Assembly (NCBI GenBank): GCA_903843965.1
Contig: CAIMRY010000017.1
Span: 186,001-250,000, forward strand
Reading direction: 5' to 3'
Origin: an uncultured delta proteobacterium
GTDB lineage: Bacteria; Desulfobacterota; Desulfovibrionia; Desulfovibrionales; Desulfovibrionaceae
DNA: 64,000 nt
Positions 1 through 10,596 of the stretch are shown piece after piece (position 1 is the first letter of the stretch; each line of letters opens with the position of its first letter). The notes below the pieces were generated by a model, which saw only the letters and a program-made list of their open reading frames with translations, was not told the DNA's origin and searched no databases. The position numbers and the translations under genes are program-made.

Positions 1-2337
1 GCCATCGACTCCGCCGAGAACAACAAGCGGGCCAACCGCTTCAACCGCGTGCCCGCCCTGATCCTGGCCGTGCAGCGCCAGCCCGGCACCAACACCGTGG
101 GCGTGGTCGACGCCATCAACAAGGTCCTGCCGGGCTACGTGCGCCAGCTGCCCGCCTCGGTGAAGGTGGAGACCCTGATCGACCGCTCGGAATCCATCCG
201 CGAGAGCGTGGACGACGTGAAGTTCACCCTGGTGCTTACGGTTTTCCTGGTGGTGCTGGTGATCTTCCTGTTCCTCAGAAACGTCTCGGCCACCTTCATC
301 CCCAGCCTGGCCCTGCCCATGAGCGTCATCGGCACCTTCGCCTGCATGCTCCAGTTCCGGTTCAACCTGGACAACATCTCGCTCATGGCCCTGACCCTGG
401 CCGTGGGCTTCGTGGTCGACGACGCCATCGTGGTGCTGGAGAACATCGTGCGCCACACCGAGGCCGGGATGCTCCCGCGCGAGGCCGCGCTCCAGGGCTC
501 CCAGGAGATCGGCTTCACCATCGTGTCCATGACCATTTCGCTGGCCGCCGTGTTCCTGCCGGTGCTGTTCATGGGCGGGGTGGTGGGCCGGCTGTTCAAC
601 GAGTTCGCCGTGACCATCGTGGCGGCCATCCTTTTGTCCGGGTTCGTGTCCTTGAGCCTGACGCCCATGCTGGCCAGCCTGATGCTGAAGCAAGGCGCGC
701 ACGCCGAGCACGGGAAGTTCTATGCCATCACCGAGCGCGGCTTCCAGGCCATCCTGCGGTTCTACGACAGCACCCTCAAGTGGACCCTGCGCCACCGGCG
801 CATCACGCTCGGCTTCTCCCTGGCGCTGCTCGGCCTCACCGCCGCGCTCTTCGTCACCATCCCCAAGGGCTTCATCCCCAGCGAAGACATCGGCCAGCTC
901 ACCGGCGTCACCGAGGCCGAACAGGGCATCTCGCTGGAGTACATGCTGGAGCACCAGAACCGCGTGGCCGACATCATCGCCAGCGACCCGAACGTCGAAA
1001 GCTTCATGTCCCTGGTGGGCGCGGGCGGGCCGAACCCGGCGGGCAACTCCGGCCGCCTGCTCATCCGCCTGAAGCCCCGCCGCCAGCGCACCATGACCGC
1101 CGACGAGGTGCTCCAGTCCCTGCGCAGAAAGCTGGCCAACGTCGTGGGCATCAAGACCTTCTTGCAGAACCCGCCGCCCATCAACCTGGGCGCGAACTAC
1201 ACCAAGGCCGAGTACCAGTTCACCCTGCAAAGCCCGAACACGGCGGAGCTGTTCCAGTTCTCCCAAGCCCTGGAGGCCAACCTGCGCGAGCTGCCGGAAC
1301 TCCAGGACGTGAACAGCGACCTGCAGCTGAAAAACCCGCAGCTCAACCTGACCATCGACCGCGACAAGACCGCCGCCCTGGGCCTCACGGCCATGCAGAT
1401 CGAGGACGCGCTCGGCATCGCCTATGGCCCGCGCGAGGTGTCGACGATCTTCGCGCCGAACAACTCCTACAAGGTGCTGGTGGAGCTGGCCCCGGCCTTC
1501 CAGCGCGACGAGCAGGCCATCAACATGCTGTACGTGCGCGCCGCCTCGGGCAAGCTGGTGCCCTTCTCCACCCTGGTGCGCCAGGAGCTGGGCGTGGGGC
1601 CCATGGCCGTGAACCACTCCGGCCAGCTGCCCTCGGTGACCATCTCCTTCAACCTGCGGCCCGGCGTGTCCTTAAGCCAGGCCGTGGACAAGGTGCAGAG
1701 CGCGGCCCGGGACATGCTCCCGGCCGGGTTCAGCACCACCTTCCAGGGCACGGCCCAGGCCTTCCAGTCGTCCTTCAAGGGTCTGTGGGTGCTGCTCGTC
1801 GTGTCCATCGTGGTCATCTACATCGTGCTGGGCATCCTGTACGAGAGCTTCATCCACCCCCTGACCATCCTCTCGGGCCTGCCCAGCGCAGGCGCGGGCG
1901 CGCTGTTGACCCTGATGCTCTTCGGGCTGGACCTGAACCTGTACGGATTCGTCGGCATCATCATGCTCATCGGCATCGTCAAGAAAAACGCCATCATGAT
2001 GATCGACTTCGCGCTGGAGGCCCAGCGCACCCAGGGCAAGGACGGAGAGACAGCCATCTACGAGGGCGCGCTGGTGCGCTTCCGGCCCATCATGATGACG
2101 ACCATGGCCGCGCTCATGGGCACCCTGCCCATCGCCATGGGCTTTGGCGCCGGGGCCGAGGCGCGCAGGCCGCTGGGCCTGGCCGTGGTGGGCGGGCTCA
2201 TGGTCTCGCAGCTTTTGACGCTGTACTTCACGCCCGTGTACTACGTGTACCTGGACAAGGTGCAAAAGAAGCTCTCGGGGGCGTTCAGGCGGGGCAAGAA
2301 CGCCGGGGCCGGGGCGGAACCGGGGACAGAACAATAG
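1..2337 (+). CDS. RND family efflux transporter, inner-membrane pump subunit (5' truncated by window)
   Basis: The reading frame is open from base 1, so the start lies outside the window; about 778 of a usual 1,030-1,050 residues are present. It begins in the first periplasmic porter region. A transmembrane block follows, carrying the adjacent Asp-Asp pair of the proton relay (codons at 418-423, context VGFVVDDAIVV). The second half holds the second membrane block with the Lys-containing GIVKKNAIMMID motif near 1972-2005. These features fit the HAE1/AcrB-MdtBC type of proton-driven multidrug pumps, which work as trimers with a periplasmic adaptor and an outer-membrane channel. The partner genes would lie upstream and are not visible. 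The substrate cannot be told from sequence. A C-run-tailed hairpin follows the stop. Confidence 0.93.
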   Translation, partial: AIDSAENNKRANRFNRVPALILAVQRQPGTNTVGVVDAINKVLPGYVRQLPASVKVETLIDRSESIRESVDDVKFTLVLTVFLVVLVIFLFLRNVSATFIPSLALPMSVIGTFACMLQFRFNLDNISLMALTLAVGFVVDDAIVVLENIVRHTEAGMLPREAALQGSQEIGFTIVSMTISLAAVFLPVLFMGGVVGRLFNEFAVTIVAAILLSGFVSLSLTPMLASLMLKQGAHAEHGKFYAITERGFQAILRFYDSTLKWTLRHRRITLGFSLALLGLTAALFVTIPKGFIPSEDIGQLTGVTEAEQGISLEYMLEHQNRVADIIASDPNVESFMSLVGAGGPNPAGNSGRLLIRLKPRRQRTMTADEVLQSLRRKLANVVGIKTFLQNPPPINLGANYTKAEYQFTLQSPNTAELFQFSQALEANLRELPELQDVNSDLQLKNPQLNLTIDRDKTAALGLTAMQIEDALGIAYGPREVSTIFAPNNSYKVLVELAPAFQRDEQAINMLYVRAASGKLVPFSTLVRQELGVGPMAVNHSGQLPSVTISFNLRPGVSLSQAVDKVQSAARDMLPAGFSTTFQGTAQAFQSSFKGLWVLLVVSIVVIYIVLGILYESFIHPLTILSGLPSAGAGALLTLMLFGLDLNLYGFVGIIMLIGIVKKNAIMMIDFALEAQRTQGKDGETAIYEGALVRFRPIMMTTMAALMGTLPIAMGFGAGAEARRPLGLAVVGGLMVSQLLTLYFTPVYYVYLDKVQKKLSGAFRRGKNAGAGAEPGTEQ

Positions 2338-2347
2338 CCTCCGGCGG

Positions 2348-2377
2348 CCAAGGGGCCTGAGGCCCCTTGGAACCCCC
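2348..2377 (+). terminator. stem-loop with C-run tail after the RND gene
   Basis: A perfect 10-bp stem (arms 2348-2357 and 2361-2370) closes a TGA triloop and starts 10 bases after the pump stop codon. It is followed by AACCCCC (2371-2377) instead of a T-run. Its position suggests a terminator or a 3'-end stabilising structure. The missing U-tract makes classical intrinsic termination uncertain. Confidence 0.55.
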
Positions 2378-2626
2378 ATCGGCCTGGGCCAGGGTGGCGC
2401 GGGCAGACAGGGAAGGCCGGGCGTGGTCCTGGCGAGGTGCGCGGCTGCCCCCCTCAGGGTGGGTCAAGCGTGTTGAGTCCAAGTCCAACCGCATACCCCG
2501 GCCATTGCACCCACGAATGCATCCCAGCACCACCCAAAGCGAAAGGTTCCGGTCGACGGTTTAGCGTCGAGAGGAACCTATCGCTGAATGGGGGGGGGGC
2601 GTAATGAACCCTGAAGGGGGCTCCAC

Positions 2627-2643
2627 AGCCGCCGGAGGCGGCT
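2627..2643 (-). terminator. stem-loop just downstream of csoR-like gene
   Basis: A perfect 7-bp stem, AGCCGCC / GGCGGCT, closes a 3-base loop. It lies 17 bases beyond the stop of the leftward repressor gene. There is no U-run, so termination is inferred only from position. Confidence 0.4.
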
Positions 2644-2660
2644 TGCATGCCAACCGGCGG

Positions 2661-2948
2661 CTAGCCGTCGATGAAGTCCGTGATGAGCTTGACCAGCTTC
2701 TCGTACTGGCCCACCGGATCGCCCGTGGTCACGGACTGCTCCTGACAGCGCATGACATAGCGGCGCATGATCAGGCCCGTGGCCGCGCGCAGGGCCGAAC
2801 GCACCGCCCGCACCTGCACCAGCACGTCCTCGCACTCCTTGCCCTCGTCGATCATGCGCTGGATGCCGCGCACCTGCCCCTCGATGCGCTTCATGCGCGC
2901 CAGGACATCCTTCTTCAGCGCGTCCTGATCCTTTGACTGGGTAACCAT
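2661..2948 (-). CDS. CsoR/RcnR/FrmR/CstR family (DUF156) transcriptional repressor
   Basis: The 95-residue all-helical protein has the family signature, with MKRIEGQVRGIQRMI at residues 19-33. The family works as tetramers that release DNA on binding copper, nickel, formaldehyde or persulfide. In CsoR the sensing residues are Cys, His (25 residues on) and Cys (29 residues on). Here they read Cys39, Tyr64 and Cys68, so the copper-ligand His is missing while the Cys pair keeps its 29-residue spacing. That pattern resembles the persulfide sensor CstR (family knowledge); a persulfide or related role is inference. The start ATG at 2948 has AAGGAGG five bases upstream. No obvious target gene adjoins it, and a G/C-tract near-palindrome lies upstream at 3038-3053. 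Confidence 0.88.
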   Translation of the reverse strand: MVTQSKDQDALKKDVLARMKRIEGQVRGIQRMIDEGKECEDVLVQVRAVRSALRAATGLIMRRYVMRCQEQSVTTGDPVGQYEKLVKLITDFIDG

Positions 2949-3037
2949 CTGGGCCTCCTTCGGAACTGGAGGCGTGCGCCCGCCTGGGCCTGCGCAGCGC
3001 CTGCGGTGTCTGCTCCGCGTGTGGCGGCCATTCCCCG

Positions 3038-3053
3038 TGCCCGCAGGGGGTAT
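3038..3053. promoter_or_regulatory. possible operator for the CsoR/CstR-like repressor
   Basis: On the minus strand this reads ATACCCCCTGCGGGCA, a near-palindrome of TACCC and GGGCA arms. Operators of this repressor family are typically TA-flanked C-run/G-run inverted repeats. It lies about 90 bases upstream of the repressor start. The assignment is tentative. Confidence 0.3.
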
Positions 3054-3249
3054 GGCCTGCGCAACGCGCTGTTGTGATCCTGCATGTCACTGAACTGCGG
3101 ACTTGGCAAGAGCAGTTCCCAGCAATGCCGACCCGCTGGAGTGCGCTCTGCGCGGGCGGGTTGCGGGGGTTGTCCTGACGGCCGCCAGCGCAATGCCGCT
3201 GGGAGTACGCGCCCGGGCTTGCCCGGCCCTTGGCCTGGTTTGTAACGCC

Positions 3250-3278
3250 TTGACAGAACGGACAAAAATACGTAATTT
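3250..3278 (+). promoter_or_regulatory. sigma-70 type promoter for the kinase-like gene
   Basis: A perfect -35 TTGACA (3250-3255), a 17-base spacer and -10 TAATTT (3273-3278) predict a start of transcription near 3285. The ATG at 3279 touches the -10 box, so translation must begin at the next ATG, 3306. The rest of the gap 2949-3249 shows no other clear signal apart from the candidate operator at 3038-3053. Confidence 0.6.
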
Positions 3279-3305
3279 ATGGGAGACTCAGCCAGGAGGT
3301 GCGGC

Positions 3306-4265
3306 ATGCCCGAATCCGTCCGAGCACTTGTCGAACGCTTCAAGCCCCCTGTGAGCGTGCGCACCTATGGCACGGTGTTCACGGACACCTCGGAGTTCAT
3401 GAACATCGGCTATGGCGACGTGATCCACGTGGGCGCGCGGAACTACCTTGTGCTGGGCGACGAGAGCGAGCGCCGTTTCGGCATGGAGGACCCGAAGTTC
3501 TGGGTCAAGCGCTGCATCGAACTGGAGACGGGCCTGTACCGCATCCTGAAGCTGGAGTTTGCGGAGAGCTTCGACCAGCACATCGGGCCCTTGACCATCA
3601 CCTGCCACCGCAGCGCCGCCAAGGAAGCCAGAATCCTGAGGCTTGTCGCGGGCGACGCGCGCTTCATGCAAGGCGTGGCCCACAAGGACAGCACGGGCAA
3701 CCTGGTGCGCGTGCTGGAGCGCGTGGCCGGGCGTCGGCTGGACCTGAACATCGAGGACATCCACGCCGACCACCGCGAATACTTCCATGAACTCTTCCCC
3801 GGCATCCTCACGCGCTTCATCGCCGCCTGCCGGGCCATCCACCACCTGCACCAGCACGGCGAAACCCACGGCGACATCCGCCGCGACCACCTCTACGTGG
3901 ACCACAATACCGGTGACTACTGCTGGATCGACTTCGACTACGGCTACGACTCCGTGGAGAATCCCTTTGGGCTGGACCTGTTCGGCTTGGGCAACATTTT
4001 GTCCTTCATCAGCGGCAAGGGGGTGCACGCCATCCAGGAGCTGGACCAGGCCGCCCTGGGCCTGACCGAGGACGACTGCGCCCTGTTCTTCCGCCACCGC
4101 GTGGTCAACCTGAAGAAGCTCTTCCCCTACGTGCCCGAGGGCTTGAACCGCGTGCTCATGCACTATTCGGCCGCCTCCGAGGTCTTCTACGAGACCGTGC
4201 CGGAGCTTTTGGCCGACCTGGAACCCTGCCTGGACCACCTGAACGACCACCCGAACCGGGCCTGA
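3306..4265 (+). CDS. protein-kinase-fold phosphotransferase (Ser/Thr kinase-like)
   Basis: This 319-residue protein carries a kinase-type catalytic loop, HGDIRRDHLYVD (around nt 3868-3903). It is followed by WIDFDYGYD, which matches the metal-binding D-[FY]-D/G segment. The order fits the APH/RIO/Ser-Thr kinase fold, but I cannot see a clear glycine-rich loop or a typical VAIK lysine, so the substrate and even activity are unproven. The start at 3306 is preceded by AGGAGGT (3294-3300). A universal stress protein gene follows after 56 bases in the same direction, suggesting co-expression. It is soluble and probably cytoplasmic. Confidence 0.72.
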   Translation: MPESVRALVERFKPPVSVRTYGTVFTDTSEFMNIGYGDVIHVGARNYLVLGDESERRFGMEDPKFWVKRCIELETGLYRILKLEFAESFDQHIGPLTITCHRSAAKEARILRLVAGDARFMQGVAHKDSTGNLVRVLERVAGRRLDLNIEDIHADHREYFHELFPGILTRFIAACRAIHHLHQHGETHGDIRRDHLYVDHNTGDYCWIDFDYGYDSVENPFGLDLFGLGNILSFISGKGVHAIQELDQAALGLTEDDCALFFRHRVVNLKKLFPYVPEGLNRVLMHYSAASEVFYETVPELLADLEPCLDHLNDHPNRA

Positions 4266-4321
4266 AAACCCTGGCCCACGGGCAAAAACGCCCAGACCCA
4301 CGAGCACAAACGGAGGACCCC

Positions 4322-4777
4322 ATGGACTTCAGGAACATCCTCATCAGCGTCGACGCCTCAGACAACGCCCTGCGCGCCGTGGAATACGCCGCCGCCATCC
4401 TCGGGCCCGCCCAGGGCGTACGCGTGACCCTGCTGTACATCGAACGCGCCCCCAACCGCGACCGCTTCGAGACCGAGGACGCCTGGCTGAACCAGTGCAG
4501 GCTGGACCACCAAGGCGTGTTCGACTTCCTGGCCAAGGCCAGAAGCGTCCTGGTGGCCGCAGGCCTGGCGGACGGGGCCATCAGCGAGCGCACGGTGCTG
4601 TGCAGCACGGAGCCAAGCATCGCCCAGACCATCCTGGACGTGCAGCAGGAGGGCGGCTATGGCACGCTGGTGGTGGGCCGCCGCGGGCTGACCAAGGGCG
4701 AGGAGTTCCTCTTCGGCAGCGTGTCCACCAAGCTGGTGCACAACGCCAAGAACTGCGCGGTGTGGGTGGTGCAGTAG
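4322..4777 (+). CDS. universal stress protein, UspA family
   Basis: This 151-residue single Usp domain opens with NILISVDASDNALRAVEYA, the beta-strand/Asp start typical of the family. It ends with VVGRRGLTKGEEFLFGSVST, which matches the G-2x-G-9x-G-[S/T] nucleotide-binding motif of ATP-binding Usp proteins. Usp dimers are induced by starvation or stress, and several bind ATP or are phosphorylated. The adjacent upstream kinase-fold gene makes a phosphorylation pair conceivable; that is inference only. GGAGG precedes the ATG. Confidence 0.93.
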   Translation: MDFRNILISVDASDNALRAVEYAAAILGPAQGVRVTLLYIERAPNRDRFETEDAWLNQCRLDHQGVFDFLAKARSVLVAAGLADGAISERTVLCSTEPSIAQTILDVQQEGGYGTLVVGRRGLTKGEEFLFGSVSTKLVHNAKNCAVWVVQ

Positions 4778-4913
4778 GCCGGGCGCTAGCACGGGCTGGG
4801 GGTGCGGGCATCTTTGTGTTACGTATGCGCCGCGCCGCCTAATGAGATGCCAGGCGGAAGAAGGTGGGCGCCGCACTTTTGAGGCATCCCGCGCGTTTTC
4901 CAAAAGGACACGT

Positions 4914-5837
4914 ATGGACATCAGGACACTCATAGAGGAGGGCGCGAGCGGCGAACAAATTGTGCGCATGTTCAGCATCGAACGCTATGCATGGATGACG
5001 TTGTCCTATGATATGGTCATTGTCTTGGATACGGAAGGGAATATTGTGGCGGTCAACACCGCCTGGCAGCGTGCTTCGGGCCACTCGCAGGAGACGTTGA
5101 CCGGAAAGTACCTTCTTGAGTTCATCGACTTTGAAAATCGGGAACGCATACTGGCCAGCTTTCAGCACCTCATCATCAGCAATGCCGCCACCACCACGTT
5201 CGCTTTCCCGTTCCGCTGCGCCGATGGTGAATTCAAACGCTTTAATTGGAATGTACTCTATTCACCTGATTTTGAAGTCTTCTTTTGCACCGTCAAGGAC
5301 CTGAGCGATGTCAATAATATCCGGCACGTCGCCTACCACGACACCTTGACCGGGTTGCCAAATCGACTCTACCTCTCGGAAATTCTGCCGGACTTGATCG
5401 CATCCGCCAAGCAGCACAATGAGTCCTTGGCCTTTCTGCTCCTTGACCTTCATGAATTCAAGCAGATCAACGACACCCTGGGCCATCACGCCGGAGACAT
5501 CCTGCTGCAAGTCATGGCTGAACGCCTGCGCCAGTGCTTGACGAACCCGGAATACTGCGCCCGGCTTGGAAGCGCAAAATTCGCGCTTCTACAAACGCCT
5601 TGTGATCGCGGCGAAGCCTTGCGCCTCGTTCAAGAGATCATCGCCGCAGTGAACCAGCCAGAAGAGATCAACGGCAATGAGGCCCACGTAGGAGCGATAC
5701 TCGGCATCGCCTTGGCTCCGAGCGATGCCGATACGCCGACGGCCATCATGGAACTGGCCGACCACGCTTTGGAAGCAGCCAGACGGGGCGGTGAAAACAG
5801 CGCCGTATTTGCCGACAGCGCAGGAACTTTCGAGTGA
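4914..5837 (+). CDS. PAS-GGDEF domain protein with degenerate GGDEF motif
   Basis: The 307-residue protein has an N-terminal PAS sensor (about residues 30-145) and a diguanylate-cyclase-like domain (about 150-300), recognisable by HDTLTGLPNRLYLSEIL and LLLDLHEFKQINDTLGH. At the active-site hairpin, where GG[D/E]EF is expected, the sequence is GSAKF (context ARLGSAKFALL), so GTP cyclisation is unlikely. Degenerate GGDEF domains often act as GTP/c-di-GMP sensors or protein-interaction modules. There is no EAL domain. I chose the ATG at 4914 because AAAAGGA precedes it; an in-frame ATG at 4842 lacks such a site. There is no signal peptide or membrane segment. Confidence 0.88.
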   Translation: MDIRTLIEEGASGEQIVRMFSIERYAWMTLSYDMVIVLDTEGNIVAVNTAWQRASGHSQETLTGKYLLEFIDFENRERILASFQHLIISNAATTTFAFPFRCADGEFKRFNWNVLYSPDFEVFFCTVKDLSDVNNIRHVAYHDTLTGLPNRLYLSEILPDLIASAKQHNESLAFLLLDLHEFKQINDTLGHHAGDILLQVMAERLRQCLTNPEYCARLGSAKFALLQTPCDRGEALRLVQEIIAAVNQPEEINGNEAHVGAILGIALAPSDADTPTAIMELADHALEAARRGGENSAVFADSAGTFE

Positions 5838-6118
5838 GGCGGCTTGCGGCCCGGCAGAGTCTGCGCACGGCTGGTCCGCTTGAACCACCTGATGGACCCC
5901 GGATGCGCAGGAAAATTTGATCCACAACCCGTTCCACCCGCAGGGGGCGGCATGGGCGCGTCATGATAATTATGCTAAATTATTGAATAAATTAACGAGC
6001 ACTTGTTTGAGCGCACCAGCCTTTTCTTCCCGGCCCATGGCTTCATTGCGCTTCTCATCAGCATGCCCGTAACCGCCAGCATGCTCCATCGACGCCAGCA
6101 CTCGCCCTCTCTCCACAA
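5838..6118. other. gene-free stretch with an AT-rich patch
   Basis: This is the first part of a 681-base region without a confident gene, which continues through two copies of a structured repeat to 6518. An AT-rich patch lies at about 5965-5997. On the minus strand, 6121 to 5970 can be read as about 50 residues of plausible composition ending in VLVNLFNNLA. It has no start of its own outside the repeat. It may be a gene remnant, but I cannot name a family. Confidence 0.35.
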
Positions 6119-6265
6119 AGCCCAAGGCCGCCAACGGAAGCCCATCTTCCGCCAGCGGCCTTGAACCAAAGGGTGTGTTCTTTCGAGAGGTCAGTCTCGC
6201 CAGTTGCCGTCTCATCGGACAGCGCGGGGATTTGCTTTAGGCCCCGGCCCCACCTTTCCGCCCGC
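6119..6265. repeat. 147-bp structured direct repeat, copy 1
   Basis: Copy 1 matches copy 2 (6387-6533) at an offset of exactly 268 bases with six mismatches and no gaps. Its core at 6124-6162 is an interrupted inverted repeat. The outer arms are AAGGCCGC / GCGGCCTT (8 bp), followed by a 3x3 internal loop, inner arms CGGAAG / CTTCCG (6 bp) and a 5-base loop. A second small hairpin (CGAGA / TCTCG) lies near 6184-6199. Between the copies is 121 bp of unrelated sequence. Confidence 0.85.
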
Positions 6266-6386
6266 CGGGATGGACGCGGCGGCAGAGGGGCCCAGGCCCG
6301 CAGCAGTCATGCCCCGCAGCATTCAAGCTCGGCAGCAGTTGGCGGCGCAAAAGCCCGGACCACAGGAAAGCCCCACCCCCCAGAAC

Positions 6387-6533
6387 AGCCCAAGGCCGCC
6401 AACGGAAGCCCATCTTCCGCCAGCGGCCTTGAACCAAAGGGTGTGTTCTTTCGAGAGGTCAGTCTCGCCAGTTGCCGTCTCTTCGGACAGCCGGGGGATT
6501 TGCTTAAGGCCCCGGCCCCTACTTTCCGCCCGC
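6387..6533. repeat. 147-bp structured direct repeat, copy 2
   Basis: This copy is 96% identical to copy 1; its hairpin core is at 6392-6430 and is identical in both. Its right end runs through the stop codon and the last few codons of the leftward lipoprotein gene (stop at 6519-6521), so on the minus strand the hairpins form the 3' untranslated region of that gene. It could be a dispersed intergenic element or a duplicated gene 3' flank. Confidence 0.85.
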
Positions 6534-7037
6534 TGCGACAGGCGCGACAGGCGCGGCAGCGCCAGCCGAAACAACCGCAGTCTTGCGCACAAAGGCCATC
6601 TTGGTGATGATGCCGGTTCTGGCCTTGTAGGAGACGAGCACGTTGTAGTCCTTGACCGGGGCGTAGATGAGCTTCTCCTCCGCCACCTCGAAGGCCTTGA
6701 TGAAGAGGGAGAAGATCTCCGTGATCAACCCGCGTCCCGCTTCGGGCTCGGCCTGGATCTCCACCTTGCCGCCGAACTTCTCCACCCTGGACAGCCACTT
6801 GTCCATGCGCTCCGGGATGTTGTTCAGCGTGATCACGGCCGGGAACAGCACATCCACCTGCTCCTGCTTGGCCTCCAGGGAGGCCGAGAGCTTGTAGTCA
6901 AAGCCGGTGGTGTCCAGGAACTGGACCTCCTTCTGGGGCTGCGTTCCTGCGGCGGGGTTCTGCGGGGCGCAGGCAAAAAGCGCCAGAAACGCCAGGCACG
7001 CGACCAGCAGGACCAGGAGTGATTTTTCTCGAACCAT
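6519..7037 (-). CDS. putative lipoprotein of unknown function
   Basis: The 172-residue protein starts with basic residues, a hydrophobic helix and a lipobox-like LALFAC, giving a predicted lipidated Cys23 and export to the cell envelope. The mature part is mixed alpha/beta with no family that I recognise. The C-terminus is an Ala/Pro/Val-rich tail ending GGK, coded within a repeat element. It has its own promoter (7080-7108) and a G-rich ribosome binding site. It is divergent from carB, with no functional link visible. Confidence 0.7.
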   Translation of the reverse strand: MVREKSLLVLLVACLAFLALFACAPQNPAAGTQPQKEVQFLDTTGFDYKLSASLEAKQEQVDVLFPAVITLNNIPERMDKWLSRVEKFGGKVEIQAEPEAGRGLITEIFSLFIKAFEVAEEKLIYAPVKDYNVLVSYKARTGIITKMAFVRKTAVVSAGAAAPVAPVAAGGK

Positions 7038-7079
7038 GGTTTCCCCCCTCAGTTTTGTTTGCCTCTCTGACTACAAAAA

Positions 7080-7108
7080 ATCCTAGGATGTCCAGGCAAT
7101 CCTGTCAA
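7080..7108 (-). promoter_or_regulatory. sigma-70 promoter for the lipoprotein gene
   Basis: On the minus strand TTGACA (7103-7108), a 17-base spacer and TAGGAT (7080-7085) form a -35/-10 pair with four of six -10 matches. The start codon at 7037 is about 40 bases downstream. Confidence 0.62.
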
Positions 7109-7245
7109 CCTGCAAACCCCGCCGCAGCCCCCGCCACCGGGACCGGCTGGGGCTTGCCCCTTGCCTGCTGACGGCGAATGACGTACATCAAACCCGTTTC
7201 AACGCCCGGCCAAGAACTACCCAAACCTCACAAGCGGCGGAATAA

Positions 7246-10481
<3,236 letters not shown>

Positions 10482-10482
<1 letters not shown>

Positions 10483-10554
10483 CGGTCCGCCTGCGGACCG
10501 CCACAGGATTGTGGCGAGAACCGGAGGGCGTTTTTGCCCTCCGGAGGCTTTTTT
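10482..10554 (+). terminator. intrinsic terminator after carB (two stem-loops, U-tail)
   Basis: A first stem, GCGGTCCGC / GCGGACCGC (10482-10501), overlaps the carB stop. The second is a classical terminator: a perfect 9-bp stem CCGGAGGGC / GCCCTCCGG (10521-10529 and 10536-10544), loop GTTTTT, then AGGC and a T-run at 10549-10554. It separates carB from purF. Confidence 0.9.
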
Positions 10555-10596
10555 ATTTGTTTACCCGGCGGCCAAAACCCCGGACAGGACACACCC

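Larger units (their letters stand above)
2338..2660. other. gene-free intergenic stretch between RND pump and csoR-like gene
   Basis: This 323-base stretch separates two convergent genes. It contains the hairpin at 2348-2370 belonging to the pump gene and the hairpin at 2627-2643 belonging to the repressor gene. It also has a run of ten G at 2590-2599. I see no open frame with a credible ribosome binding site or protein-like composition. Confidence 0.6.

Noticed and set aside
780-2360. A plus-strand frame overlapping the RND gene in another phase
   Set aside because: It is a Pro/Arg/His-rich shadow of the pump gene.
6204-7022. A 272-codon plus-strand frame across the repeats and opposite the lipoprotein gene
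   Set aside because: Its composition is antisense-like, it uses both repeat copies as coding, and the lipoprotein on the other strand has a promoter, signal peptide and lipobox.
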